A DNA stretch of 64,000 nucleotides from Dysgonomonas sp. HDW5A (GCF_011299555.1 NZ_CP049857.1:1178001-1242000); one strand, 5' to 3'; positions 1 to 9,126 are shown, counted from the first letter of the stretch. Program-made: numbers and translations. The notes: generated by a model from the letters alone, not told the origin.

Positions 1-1439
1 GACGGTTTTAGATTCTGTAGCGAAGCGTATGGTAAATTCTCGAAAAATGAAGAAGTGGAAGTTGCTGCTTTTACCAATATTTTAAATAAGCCAATCGGCA
101 AATACTGAAGATATGTAGCAACGGCAGGTAGAAAAACTCCTACCCCCTGTAAGAAAACGATAACAATTGCATCGTACAGAGCCAATGTTATCAGTGGAAT
201 AATAATCAAATTAGTTATGAAAAAATAAACAGGAAACGTACCGAAGTAATATAAGCACAGCGGAAATATACCTATCTGCACGGATAAGGATACATTGAAT
301 ATATCACGGAAATATCTTACATACCTATTTTTTACAGGCATTGCATCCGACAAAACAGGCATAAGAAGGAGCATAGATAATACGGCAAGAAAACTCAACT
401 GGAAACCCATATCAAACAACCACAGAGGATTCCAGACAAGCATAAGAAAAGCCGTCATAAATAAAGTATTATAAGAATAGCTCTTGCTTCCGAACAATGC
501 AGCAACACAGAGGGCAGTAAGCATAAGACAAGCCCGAAGTGCCGAAGGCGGAAAACCGATGACAAACACATAGATCCAGAGTAAAAGAATAATAATGATT
601 TGCTTTATCCAATTGTATTTTGAGTGACGGTGTACAAAACTCAACAAAGAAGAAATAACTACAAAAATAATTCCCACGTGCATTCCACTGACTGCCAGAA
701 TATGTGCGACACCCGTAGTCCTAAAAGACTCTACAGTCTCATCAGACAAGGCATCTGTATATCCTAATGTGAGAGCCGAAAGCATACCATATTCTTCCGT
801 AGTCAGACCTAACGATTTATATAATTGAAGTATATATTGCCTACTTTGTGCTGCCTTAATAAATAAATCGGAATTGGACACTTGTTCTTTCTGCCACCTG
901 TCTGATCTGACGAATGTCATCCCCGAATAGCCTTTATTATACATATAACGGGCGTAGTCAAATTCATCGGGATTACCTCTATTTTTGAAAGCTTGTATTT
1001 GAGAAAAGAAAGTAAAGGTATCTCCCTCTTTTAAATCTTCTAAATTATCCTCTTTCGAAAAATAACAAACAATCTGCTTATTGAAATCTTTTAGTTTAAC
1101 CTTGTAAGTATACGAGCTTGGTTTTTCCTGAGGTATATCGACAACAGTGGCTGTATAGGTTTCACTGACATCAGGAAATGTAAAGGCTGACATTTGCTGC
1201 CTGAGCATAGTCGAAACAATTCCTACACCTAACAACATAAAACAAACGCCATACCCAAATCGGAATTGGTGACCTAATATTTTAGACTTTGGAACAAAAT
1301 ACGAAAAGAGTATAATACCGAGTCCTAAGACAATCGGAATTATACTCCATTTTCCTATATGGTAATAATATTGAATTACAATACCTAAAAGAAGAGGTAA
1401 CAACAGTCTAAAAAACGGAGCTTTCGTAATTTTCTCCAT
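1..1439 (-). CDS. comEC: ComEC/Rec2-family DNA-uptake channel protein (C-terminus outside window)
   Basis: My own translation from the ATG at 1439 stays open to the window edge (about 479 residues). The N-terminus has hydrophobic segments. A soluble DUF4131-like region follows, and then the multi-pass Competence domain with the signature LAVSGMHVGII, close to the family's ALSGMHVGI. ComEC forms the inner-membrane channel that brings single-stranded DNA into the cytoplasm. The metallo-beta-lactamase-like C-terminal domain, if present, lies outside. The gene starts 21 nt after the rpe stop codon on the same strand, so the two are probably co-transcribed. The family is clear; competence in this organism is not shown. 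Confidence 0.9.
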   Translation of the reverse strand, partial: MEKITKAPFFRLLLPLLLGIVIQYYYHIGKWSIIPIVLGLGIILFSYFVPKSKILGHQFRFGYGVCFMLLGVGIVSTMLRQQMSAFTFPDVSETYTATVVDIPQEKPSSYTYKVKLKDFNKQIVCYFSKEDNLEDLKEGDTFTFFSQIQAFKNRGNPDEFDYARYMYNKGYSGMTFVRSDRWQKEQVSNSDLFIKAAQSRQYILQLYKSLGLTTEEYGMLSALTLGYTDALSDETVESFRTTGVAHILAVSGMHVGIIFVVISSLLSFVHRHSKYNWIKQIIIILLLWIYVFVIGFPPSALRACLMLTALCVAALFGSKSYSYNTLFMTAFLMLVWNPLWLFDMGFQLSFLAVLSMLLLMPVLSDAMPVKNRYVRYFRDIFNVSLSVQIGIFPLCLYYFGTFPVYFFITNLIIIPLITLALYDAIVIVFLQGVGVFLPAVATYLQYLPIGLFKILVKAATSTSSFFENLPYASLQNLKP

Positions 1440-1460
1440 ACCTCAACTTATTGATGCACC

Positions 1461-2111
1461 TTATAAATTTTTCAATTCATGGATCATCTGAGTAGGATTC
1501 GGTGCCGAAAAGACTGCATTACCTGCGACAAGAACATCGGCTCCTGCATCGAGTAAGCGTTTACCTGTTTCAAGATTCACACCTCCGTCTACTTCTATGA
1601 GAGTAGAGAGATTGCGCTCTTGTATCATTTTTTTTAAACGCGATACCTTAGATAAGGATCGTTCAATAAACCTTTGTCCTCCAAATCCCGGATTAACAGA
1701 CATGATCAGAACCATATCTAAATCCTCGAGAATATCTTCCAGAAATTCAACCGGTGTATGTGGATTTAGCGTTACTCCCGCTTTCATCCCTGCATCATGG
1801 ATAGCTCCTACTGTACGGTGAAGGTGTGTACACGCTTCATAATGCACAGTCATCATATAAGCATTTATATCTTTTACCTGCTGAATAAATTTTTCGGGTT
1901 GCACAATCATCAAATGCACATCCAGAGGTTTCTTGGCTATTTCTTTAACACGTTCCAATACCGGAAAACCAAAAGATATGTTAGGAACAAACACTCCATC
2001 CATTACATCACAATGCAACCAATCGGCCTCACTGTTATTTAACATTTCAATATCTTTTTGCAGATTCAAAAAATCGGCAGAAAGAAGCGAAGGTGATATT
2101 TTATGACTCAT
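1461..2111 (-). CDS. rpe: ribulose-phosphate 3-epimerase
   Basis: Interconverts D-ribulose 5-phosphate and D-xylulose 5-phosphate in the pentose phosphate pathway, in the cytoplasm. The 216-residue protein has the family N-terminus (SPSLLSADF), the metal-binding HCDVMDG motif near residue 33, LDVHLM near residue 63, SVNPGFGGQ near residue 138 and the C-terminal EVDGGVN and GADVLVAGNAVF segments. Length is normal for a single TIM-barrel Rpe. It is first in a minus-strand unit with comEC, preceded by its own promoter. Confidence 0.97.
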   Translation of the reverse strand: MSHKISPSLLSADFLNLQKDIEMLNNSEADWLHCDVMDGVFVPNISFGFPVLERVKEIAKKPLDVHLMIVQPEKFIQQVKDINAYMMTVHYEACTHLHRTVGAIHDAGMKAGVTLNPHTPVEFLEDILEDLDMVLIMSVNPGFGGQRFIERSLSKVSRLKKMIQERNLSTLIEVDGGVNLETGKRLLDAGADVLVAGNAVFSAPNPTQMIHELKNL

Positions 2112-2165
2112 AATACAATTTTATAGATTCGAAACGTAGCATTGCCTTAGATGCTTTGCTGTAAA

Positions 2166-2173
2166 CAAAGATA
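2166..2173 (-). promoter_or_regulatory. -7 box of the rpe-comEC promoter
   Basis: On the minus strand this reads TATCTTTG, a perfect Bacteroidota -7 element (TAnnTTTG). Transcription would start near 2159 and give a leader of about 48 nt before rpe. No TTTG is seen at the -33 position, which falls inside the upstream terminator hairpin. Confidence 0.55.
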
Positions 2174-2180
2174 ATAAAAA

Positions 2181-2215
2181 AACAGTCTTTCCTTTTAAAT
2201 GAAGGAAAGACTGTT
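2181..2215 (-). terminator. rho-independent terminator of the 55-residue ORF
   Basis: Perfect 14-bp inverted repeat (2181-2194 with 2202-2215, 7-nt loop). On the minus strand it is followed by a T-run. It closes the short gene at 2249-2416. Confidence 0.85.
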
Positions 2216-2248
2216 ATCTCTTAGATTTTTAATTCATTACTACAATAC

Positions 2249-2416
2249 TTAGTTTAAACATGTAGCTCTGATCTCTTCCGGCAATGATGGATCGGCATAG
2301 TAACTATGCGCAAACATCTTCAAAAAACTCAAAGTCTTTGCTGATGGTCCTTGTTCGTCTGTCAACATTTCCAATAATTTTTCATCGCCTGTTACTTGTG
2401 TAGATTTCTCATCCAT
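2249..2416 (-). CDS. small uncharacterised protein, 55 aa
   Basis: Found by hand. ATG at 2416, TAA at 2249-2251. The protein begins MDEKSTQVTGDEKLLEMLTD, is acidic at the N-terminus, and has a central PSAKTLSFLKMFAHSYY segment that looks helical. There is no signal peptide or membrane segment. A purine-rich stretch precedes the ATG and a strong terminator follows the stop codon, which supports a real monocistronic gene. I do not recognise a function. Confidence 0.65.
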   Translation of the reverse strand: MDEKSTQVTGDEKLLEMLTDEQGPSAKTLSFLKMFAHSYYADPSLPEEIRATCLN

Positions 2417-2521
2417 AGGCTTTCCCCTTTTAAATACTTTTGATTTCCCTTTATTACTACTTATTACATTTTATAAACGTTAGTTAATTGAACTTATTAT
2501 GTCCGTCATGCGTTTTTATGC

Positions 2522-2529
2522 TAAATTTG
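2522..2529 (+). promoter_or_regulatory. -7 box upstream of the DUF3298 lipoprotein gene
   Basis: TAAATTTG matches TAnnTTTG. It would start transcription near 2536, about 22 nt before the ATG. No good -33 match is present. Confidence 0.45.
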
Positions 2530-2558
2530 TTCTTAATAAAATATAAATTTGTTCAATT

Positions 2559-3380
2559 ATGAAAAAGATTAGTTTTGCTATCTTAATGGTGATCATAGCA
2601 ATCACTTCTTGTAAAAAGACACAACCAAACATGCCGGCAACCGAAAAGTGGAAGTTTGACAAGCTTAGTCTTGAAAAGAAAGTCTTTCTAGATAATGACT
2701 CGACAAAAGGAGGTATAAAATTAAGCTTCGAATTTAATTATCCATCTAAAATAGGAAATGATTCTCTCCTTTCTGTTATACAATCACACTTTGCAACTGC
2801 TTTTGCCGGAGATGATTACAAAAACCTCAACCCTCAAAGTGCATTCGACACCCTTACCAACAGATCAATCAACGAGAGTCTTGATATTGCAAAATTAGCA
2901 ATTAAAGACCGAAGCGATCTTTCTGATTATTATAAAAATGTTGTAACATCGGTATTTGACACTACCGACATGACTATTACAGCCAGAACCGAAACCAATG
3001 AATATATGGGAGGGGCTCACGGCTCACAATATATTTCCTATTACAATATCGATACTCGCAACGGATCTGTCATAAAAGGAGATAAACTATTCAAAAGTGG
3101 AAGTCAAGACAAGCTTACTCAATATATTAAAGAAGATTTAGCTAAAACCCTGAATTCTCAAGGGGATACTATCACCTTGCTTGATCCTGAATCAATTGTA
3201 CCCAGTGACAACTTTTACTTTAATAATCAAGGCATTGTATATGTATATAATAGTTATGAGGTTGCTCCTTATTCTGACGGATTAGTAGAAGTCACTCTTC
3301 CATATGCTAAAATCAAAGACATGATTACAAGCGAATATATACCAATAATATCCTTAAAGACTAAAGAAGGAACAAAATAA
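2559..3380 (+). CDS. DUF3298/DUF4163-type lipoprotein
   Basis: The 273-residue protein has a lipoprotein signal ending in the lipobox ITSC (Cys18). The body matches the RsiV/DUF3298 pattern: an N-terminal mixed region followed by the TARTETNEYMGGAHG segment near residue 146 and a C-terminal part ending in PYSDGLVEVTLPYAKIKDMI. Related domains occur in anti-sigma factor RsiV and in secreted proteins of unknown role. It should sit in the envelope, anchored to a membrane. It stands alone, with its own promoter and a shared terminator downstream. Confidence 0.75.
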   Translation: MKKISFAILMVIIAITSCKKTQPNMPATEKWKFDKLSLEKKVFLDNDSTKGGIKLSFEFNYPSKIGNDSLLSVIQSHFATAFAGDDYKNLNPQSAFDTLTNRSINESLDIAKLAIKDRSDLSDYYKNVVTSVFDTTDMTITARTETNEYMGGAHGSQYISYYNIDTRNGSVIKGDKLFKSGSQDKLTQYIKEDLAKTLNSQGDTITLLDPESIVPSDNFYFNNQGIVYVYNSYEVAPYSDGLVEVTLPYAKIKDMITSEYIPIISLKTKEGTK

Positions 3381-3398
3381 GATTAAACCATATAATCG

Positions 3399-3439
3399 AA
3401 AAAAGCCTTCGGATAACCAGATTATCCGAAGGCTTTTTT
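3399..3439. terminator. bidirectional terminator between convergent genes
   Basis: Perfect 18-bp stem (3399-3416 with 3422-3439) with a 5-nt loop, A-run on the left and T-run on the right. It can serve both the lipoprotein gene on the plus strand and the DUF1294 gene on the minus strand. Confidence 0.9.
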
Positions 3440-3471
3440 TCATATATCAAATGTCGATTCTCTATTTTAAG

Positions 3472-3747
3472 TTAGAATTTCATCAAAAGATAATCTCTAA
3501 AATAATAAAAGCAGACACAATTAAACAGCAATGATACAGGTATTAAAATTTTAAACTTCGCATGCTTTGTCTTATGGCGAAAAATATTCATACCCAAAAC
3601 TGCTCCTATTGCACCAAAAAGAAAAGAACTAAGGATTAGTATTTTTTCGCTGATCCTATATGTATGAGCTTTTGCTTTACGTTTATCGAGTCCGTATAAA
3701 AAGAATACGATGATATTCCAGATAATTAAGAAATAGAATATATACAT
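3472..3747 (-). CDS. DUF1294 small membrane protein
   Basis: The 91-residue protein has a hydrophobic N-terminal helix, then the DUF1294 signature YGLDKRKAKAHTYRISEKIL (residues about 19-38), a second hydrophobic segment with a GAIGAVLGM core, a basic FRHKTKHAKF stretch and a last helix. It is an inner-membrane protein of unknown function. It begins 20 nt after the nspC stop codon on the same strand, so it is probably the last gene of that transcript. Confidence 0.8.
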   Translation of the reverse strand: MYIFYFLIIWNIIVFFLYGLDKRKAKAHTYRISEKILILSSFLFGAIGAVLGMNIFRHKTKHAKFKILIPVSLLFNCVCFYYFRDYLLMKF

Positions 3748-3767
3748 AATATTAATTATGTGAGACC

Positions 3768-4910
3768 TTAGCTCATTCTGTTTTTATAATCCGTATAATC
3801 AAACTCCTTATATATTTCAAGTTGGTTATCCTGACGCCACAATGCGATAGCCGGATGTGATATTCCATTAAACATGGTTGTTTTCACAATAGTATAATGA
3901 ATCATATCCTCAAATACAATTTTATCTCCTATCGCTAAAGGTTCATCAAAAGACCAATCGCCCATAAAATCGCCGCTCAGACAGCTGTTCCCCCCCATAC
4001 GGTATGTTGGTTTTCCTTCAACAGGATCATGGTATGCACCTCGTATCTTTGGCTTGTAAGGCATTTCTAAACAATCGGGCATATGACAGGCAAACGAAAC
4101 ATCCAGAATAGCTGTTTTTATTCCCTGATTTTCTACTACATCTATAACAGAAGACACTAACACGCCTGTTTGCCAAGCAAATGCACTTCCGGGTTCCATT
4201 ATAATTTCGAGATGTGGATATTTCTCTCTTAAAGAAAGTAGCAATTCGACCAGATGCTCTACATCATAATCGTCACGGGTCATCAGATGGCCACCACCCA
4301 TATTCAACCATTTAGCCTGTTTAAGCCATTTATCGAATTTAGTAATTACTACATTTAGAGTTTTCTCCAGATCAAAAGAAGATGATTCGCATAGTGTATG
4401 AAAATGCAGTCCTTCAACACCTTCAGGTAATTTATCTCCCAAAGCCTCGGGAGTTACTCCAAAACGTGATCCGGGTGCACATGGATTATACAAATCGGTT
4501 TCTACCTCCGAATATTCGGGGTTAATTCGAATTCCACACGAAACCTTATTTCCATCCGCTACAACCTGAGGGTAAAACCTTTCAAATTGCGTCAACGAAT
4601 TAAAGGTTATATGATCGCTATATTTTAAGAATGTAGGAAAATTCTCATTGGTATAAGCAGGTGAAAAGGTATGTGCAGGACTTTTCATTTCCTCAAAAGC
4701 CAATTGTGCCTCAAACACCGAACTGGCTGTCGAATAGGGTACATATTCGCGGATAATAGGGAAAGATTTCCACATGGCAAAAGCCTTAAACGCCAATATA
4801 ATATTAACGCCGGTACGATCTTTTACCGATTTGATCAACGATAAGTTTTTTCGTAACAATTCTTCTTCCATCACAAAACATGGAGAAGGTACTTTATGTA
4901 TTTCTATCAT
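3768..4910 (-). CDS. nspC: carboxynorspermidine/carboxyspermidine decarboxylase
   Basis: PLP-dependent, alanine-racemase-fold decarboxylase that makes norspermidine or spermidine from the carboxy precursor, the last step of the alternative polyamine pathway. At 380 residues it has family length. Visible features are the PLP lysine in ILAFKAF (Lys42), the GGGH motif in the middle, EPGSAF and a C-terminal GGNSCLSGDF with the likely catalytic Cys310. It lies just downstream of thrA but behind a terminator, and has its own -7 box. The partner dehydrogenase is not in the window. Confidence 0.93.
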   Translation of the reverse strand: MIEIHKVPSPCFVMEEELLRKNLSLIKSVKDRTGVNIILAFKAFAMWKSFPIIREYVPYSTASSVFEAQLAFEEMKSPAHTFSPAYTNENFPTFLKYSDHITFNSLTQFERFYPQVVADGNKVSCGIRINPEYSEVETDLYNPCAPGSRFGVTPEALGDKLPEGVEGLHFHTLCESSSFDLEKTLNVVITKFDKWLKQAKWLNMGGGHLMTRDDYDVEHLVELLLSLREKYPHLEIIMEPGSAFAWQTGVLVSSVIDVVENQGIKTAILDVSFACHMPDCLEMPYKPKIRGAYHDPVEGKPTYRMGGNSCLSGDFMGDWSFDEPLAIGDKIVFEDMIHYTIVKTTMFNGISHPAIALWRQDNQLEIYKEFDYTDYKNRMS

Positions 4911-4936
4911 CTTTTTTACGTCCTTATTTGAATATA

Positions 4937-4944
4937 CAAAGATA
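4937..4944 (-). promoter_or_regulatory. -7 box of the nspC promoter
   Basis: Minus-strand TATCTTTG, a perfect -7 element, about 27 nt before the nspC ATG and immediately after the thrA terminator. It suggests nspC is not simply read through from thrA. Confidence 0.5.
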
Positions 4945-4952
4945 TTAATAAA

Positions 4953-4990
4953 AAAATTGCTTTATCCTTTTGATCGGATAAAACAATTTT
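4953..4990 (-). terminator. terminator of thrA
   Basis: 15-bp stem with one mismatch (4953-4967 with 4976-4990), followed on the minus strand by a T-rich tail. A smaller hairpin built on AGGTCT/AGACCT lies between it and the thrA stop codon. Confidence 0.8.
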
Positions 4991-5020
4991 GAGTTATTCT
5001 GGAGGTCTAAAACTCAGACC

Positions 5021-7465
5021 TTATCTCACATTGGCAATACTGATAATATCAGAAAACACACCTGCCGCAGTTACACTAGCTCCAGCACCATATCCTTTTA
5101 TAATCATCGGATACTCATTATAACGCTCGGTTGTAATCTGAATTATATTGTTGCTGCCTTCCAATTCATAAAACGGATGGCTCATATCAACTTCCTGTAA
5201 GCCTACTTCACATTCGCCATTTTCGTATTTGGCTACGAAACGAAGGTGCTTTCCTTCGACTTCCAAATTTTGGCGACGGTCTTCAAAGCCTTTGTCAACT
5301 TCAGCAATACTACTCCAAAACTCATCGAGTGTTCCATCAAAATATTTCTGAGGAACAAATAGTTTTACTTTCACATCTTTTTGCTCGACTTTATATCCGG
5401 CTTCGCGACTAAGAATAACCAATTTACGGATTACATCCTGTCCACATAAATCAACACGCGGGTCGGGTTCAGCATATCCTGCTTCCTTTGCCATCTGCAC
5501 AGCTTTACTAAATGGAATATCTTTACTTATGGTATTGAATATAAAGTTAAGTGTTCCCGATAATACAGCTTCAATCTTGATGATTTTATCCCCCGAGTTA
5601 GTTAGCGAATTCATTGTATTGATAATTGGAAGACCTGCCCCCACATTGGTTTCAAACAGAAACTTCACATTACGCTCACGAGCTGTATTTTTCAATTTCA
5701 AATAATTGTCGTAAGCCGACGAAGCGGCAATCTTATTGGCAGTAACTACCGAAACATTATTTGCCAATAAACTGTCATATAATGAGGCAATTTGTTCACT
5801 CGCTGTACAATCGACAAAAACAGCATTGAATATATTCATATCCAAAATTTTGTCTTGCAATATACTGGGGGAACTTGCGATACCTTCTTTGTCGAGAAGC
5901 TCCCTGTAATTATCCAGGTCAATACCTTCTCTGCAAAACAAGGCTTTACGTCCGTTGGCAATACCTGCAACATTTAACTTTAAAGAATACTGTTGCTTTA
6001 ATTTCGGCTGTTGCTTTTTGATCTGTTCGATCAAATGACCACCGACAATACCCGTACCTCCAACAATAAAAAGATTCAGTACCTTATATTCTGATAAGAA
6101 AAACGAATCGTGAATCGAGTTCAACGCCTTTCTCAAATATTTATTTTTGATAACAAAAGAGATATTTACTTCCGAAGCTCCCTGAGCACAGGCAACTACG
6201 CTGATACCACTTTTACCCAGTGTTTCGAATAGTTTTCCGGCAATACCGGGAGTATATTTCATATTCTCACCAACAATAGATACTGTTGCCAAGTCACGCT
6301 CCAACTGAACCCTATTGATACTACCCAGAGCTATTTCATTTGCAAATTCCTCTTCCAATACACTCGCTGCTAAATCGGCATCTACCGAACGAACCCCTAT
6401 CGAGGTACTGTTTTCGGATGAAGCCTGAGAGACCAAAAACACACTGATAGCATTTTTTGCCAATGCTCGGAATATTCGGTAATTGACCCCAATAATACCT
6501 ACCATACCCAAACCTTGAACGGTAAGCAAACAAGTATCATCTATGGATGAGATACCTTTTATCAGAGCCTTGCGTTTATTTTCGCCCCCATCGTGAGAAA
6601 TAAAAGTTCCGGGCAATTCGGGGTGAAATGTATTCTTTATACGGATAGGTATATTCTTATGGTAAACAGGGAATATTGTAGGTGGGTAGATAACCTTTGC
6701 CCCAAAGTTGCAAAGCTCGGTGGCTTCCGTAAAAGTCAAATGCTCTATCACATACGCTCCACTGATTACTTTCGGATCAGCCGACATAAAACCATCTACA
6801 TCTGTCCATATTTCTAAGACATCGGCATCTAAAGCAGAAGCAAATATGGCAGCAGTGTAATCCGAACCGCCTCTTCCCAGATTGGTAATCTCATTTCTCG
6901 ATTTGCAGGCAGAAATAAAACCTGCCACCAATACTTTGCCTGACGATGTTGCAAAAGCATTTTTAATCAGAGAGCTCGACAATTCGATATCAGGAGTATG
7001 TTTTCCGAAAGCCGAATTAGTCTTTATCAATTGAATAGCATCCAGATGCTCGAAATCACTTAATACATAACTTACAATAAGAGACGATAATCTCTCGCCA
7101 TAACTTACAATTTTATCAGACGTACGTTGCGAAAGGTCGTTTATTAAAAAAACACCTTTAAATATATTACTAAGTTCGTCTAACAAGACATTGATTTTAG
7201 ATAAAAGGTCGGATTCTGTTTTCCTGTCAAAATTCAAACCTTCTATTATCGAAAGATGAGTATCAATAATTCCCTTAAAACTCAATTCATAATCGGCATT
7301 CCCGTCGGCAGCAAGCAATGAGGTTGCCATCAGTTTGTCCGTTATTCCTCCAAACGCAGACGCCACAATAACCAAAGAGCCTTTTTCGGCATCTATTATC
7401 TTTTTTACATTGAGTATATTTTGAGCCGATCCCAGAGAGGTTCCGCCAAATTTCATTACTTTCAT
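5021..7465 (-). CDS. thrA: bifunctional aspartokinase / homoserine dehydrogenase I
   Basis: Catalyses the first and third steps from aspartate to threonine and methionine. The 814-residue fusion has the aspartokinase motif KFGGTS (residues 5-10) and GRGGSDYTA in the kinase half, two ACT-like regulatory repeats around residues 310-450, then the dehydrogenase with the NAD(P)-binding FIVGGTGIVG near residue 468 and the catalytic-domain segments NKIAAS and NVGAGLPI. Length is normal for ThrA. Homoserine kinase and threonine synthase genes, often adjacent in Bacteroidales, are absent here. It has a near-consensus promoter and a leader of about 80 nt. Confidence 0.97.
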   Translation of the reverse strand: MKVMKFGGTSLGSAQNILNVKKIIDAEKGSLVIVASAFGGITDKLMATSLLAADGNADYELSFKGIIDTHLSIIEGLNFDRKTESDLLSKINVLLDELSNIFKGVFLINDLSQRTSDKIVSYGERLSSLIVSYVLSDFEHLDAIQLIKTNSAFGKHTPDIELSSSLIKNAFATSSGKVLVAGFISACKSRNEITNLGRGGSDYTAAIFASALDADVLEIWTDVDGFMSADPKVISGAYVIEHLTFTEATELCNFGAKVIYPPTIFPVYHKNIPIRIKNTFHPELPGTFISHDGGENKRKALIKGISSIDDTCLLTVQGLGMVGIIGVNYRIFRALAKNAISVFLVSQASSENSTSIGVRSVDADLAASVLEEEFANEIALGSINRVQLERDLATVSIVGENMKYTPGIAGKLFETLGKSGISVVACAQGASEVNISFVIKNKYLRKALNSIHDSFFLSEYKVLNLFIVGGTGIVGGHLIEQIKKQQPKLKQQYSLKLNVAGIANGRKALFCREGIDLDNYRELLDKEGIASSPSILQDKILDMNIFNAVFVDCTASEQIASLYDSLLANNVSVVTANKIAASSAYDNYLKLKNTARERNVKFLFETNVGAGLPIINTMNSLTNSGDKIIKIEAVLSGTLNFIFNTISKDIPFSKAVQMAKEAGYAEPDPRVDLCGQDVIRKLVILSREAGYKVEQKDVKVKLFVPQKYFDGTLDEFWSSIAEVDKGFEDRRQNLEVEGKHLRFVAKYENGECEVGLQEVDMSHPFYELEGSNNIIQITTERYNEYPMIIKGYGAGASVTAAGVFSDIISIANVR

Positions 7466-7550
7466 AGCTATGTCGGGTCTAAAATTTATTGTTTTTCGTT
7501 CGAAGGTCTCAAACCTTTTTTATTATCATTTTATGTATGACGTTAACCTA

Positions 7551-7581
7551 CAAATATAAAGATTTAATCTTTGTTTACAAA
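7551..7581 (-). promoter_or_regulatory. thrA promoter, near-consensus
   Basis: On the minus strand there is TTTG (7578-7581), a 19-nt spacer and TATATTTG (7551-7558). This is the canonical Bacteroidota spacing. Transcription would start near 7544, leaving a leader that contains the small hairpin AAGGT-TTGAG-ACCTT near 7504-7518. Confidence 0.75.
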
Positions 7582-7610
7582 ATTAAGAAAATGACACACG
7601 CTTAAATACA

Positions 7611-7646
7611 AAAAGTGACGGAATCAGTTTAGATTCCATCACTTTT
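7611..7646 (-). terminator. terminator of the S41 peptidase gene
   Basis: 15-bp stem with one wobble (7611-7625 with 7632-7646, 6-nt loop), followed on the minus strand by a T-run. It lies just after the stop codon of the peptidase gene. Confidence 0.85.
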
Positions 7647-7670
7647 CTATTTTACGATCCTATATTCTTA

Positions 7671-9059
7671 TTATTGTAGATCTACCATAGTTTCATTAGC
7701 TCCGATTCTGTTTGATAAAGATGTTTTAAGTTCTCTTTCAAATCCGGTCGATCTTGTTTCTACAGATAGCGTTGATTTTGCACCGCCTATAGTTGCTAAT
7801 ATTTGAGAGAGGATAACTTCCTTATCAGTACCCAATTCTCCTAAAAGTATCTTCTTTTCTGCAGCAACTTTAACTTCCTGAATTGGAGTATTAGGAGCAA
7901 AACCTGCTGTGTAGTTATAGTTCTTATTAACGTCAGCCATATACAAATATGCCAAAGTCAAATTCCATTTACCGGCTGTTCCATTTTCGGTAGTTCTTGC
8001 AGTTGCAATATTACGCCCTTTTGTTTTTTCTCCAACAAGTACAACATCATTTGCTCTATATGCTTTAATAGCATTGATTAAAGCCTCTGAAGCACCCGCT
8101 GTCGTTTGTCCTGTTATTATATAGATCTTACCTAACTGATCCCCTAATGTAGGAATAGCAACTCCTTTACCTTCCGCTGTTTTATCTTGAAAGTTCAAGG
8201 GTCTAACAGGTGTTGGCAGATCCGGACGATATACTTGCTGAATAAAAGCCTTATTTATATCACGGCCTTTTACCAAAGCACTACCTAATGCCTGAACTCC
8301 GCTAAGACTTCCTCCTGAATTATAGCGTACATCAAATACAAGATCAGTTACTCCCTTATCTTTGAACTCGGTCAACTTAGCTGCTAAGCTGTTGTCATAA
8401 GCATAATTTGCTCCTGCTGAAAAATTATTGTAAGCAATATAACCAACTTTCTTAGATCCCGCAGTCAAGATACTAGACGTATGCATCGGAGCTTCTGAGT
8501 AGTTTGCGACAGGCGAAAATGACACAGATTTCTCCTCTGTAATCATAGGGGTTCTTATAGATAGTGTTATTTTTTCACCTTTACTATATGCACTTGCCAA
8601 TAGAGTAGATGCATTAGCTGCAGTAACAGCAGTACCATTTACTTTTGTAATATACAATCCACGTGCCATAAAGTCTTTCGCTGGGGTATTAGGCTTTACG
8701 TATAAAACCACATAATAGGTCACCCCACTGATATAATTATTAATAGCATATTCAAATCCCGGATCGTATACTGTTACAGCCGGTTCGCTTGTTGATGAGA
8801 TTCTTGAATAATTATACTTATTTCCTCCGTCTGTGTAAACATCATTCGCACTTAACAACGACTTGAAAAAAGCCGGAGTTTCTTGTTCTAAAGATACATT
8901 GTTTGGAGTCCAGAGGTAGTTATTTTTCATAACTGTTAATACCTGCTCATTGGTTTTCGTATCAACCGGTGGTGTGGGTACTGGATCGTCTCCACCACAA
9001 GATACCATAAACATAGTGCCTAAAACAACAGACAGTATTGTAAAAAGTCTTTTTTTCAT
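7671..9059 (-). CDS. S41-family peptidase-like lipoprotein, altered catalytic lysine
   Basis: The 462-residue protein has a lipoprotein signal with lipobox VSC (Cys21), a PDZ-like region around residues 125-175 (GLYITKVNGTAV) and a C-terminal S41 protease domain with VFDVRYNSGGS (about 242-251) and GASEALINA containing the expected nucleophile Ser324. The S41 general base is normally the Lys of GExTxGK. Here the aligned stretch is GEKTKGRN, so that position is Arg349, and there are two extra residues between it and the serine. A paralogue at 46.1 kb keeps GK. It may be inactive, or Lys347 may substitute. The substrate is unknown. Confidence 0.85.
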   Translation of the reverse strand: MKKRLFTILSVVLGTMFMVSCGGDDPVPTPPVDTKTNEQVLTVMKNNYLWTPNNVSLEQETPAFFKSLLSANDVYTDGGNKYNYSRISSTSEPAVTVYDPGFEYAINNYISGVTYYVVLYVKPNTPAKDFMARGLYITKVNGTAVTAANASTLLASAYSKGEKITLSIRTPMITEEKSVSFSPVANYSEAPMHTSSILTAGSKKVGYIAYNNFSAGANYAYDNSLAAKLTEFKDKGVTDLVFDVRYNSGGSLSGVQALGSALVKGRDINKAFIQQVYRPDLPTPVRPLNFQDKTAEGKGVAIPTLGDQLGKIYIITGQTTAGASEALINAIKAYRANDVVLVGEKTKGRNIATARTTENGTAGKWNLTLAYLYMADVNKNYNYTAGFAPNTPIQEVKVAAEKKILLGELGTDKEVILSQILATIGGAKSTLSVETRSTGFERELKTSLSNRIGANETMVDLQ

Positions 9060-9094
9060 ATTTTCGCTACTTAAGTATTATATTAATGTTGGTG

Positions 9095-9126
9095 CAAAAT
9101 TAGATATTTTATTTATTTCTACCAAA
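9095..9126 (-). promoter_or_regulatory. promoter of the S41 peptidase gene
   Basis: Minus strand: TTTG (9123-9126), a 20-nt spacer and TAATTTTG (9095-9102). The -33 element overlaps the 3' end of the upstream gene. The transcript would start near 9088 with a leader of about 29 nt. Confidence 0.6.
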
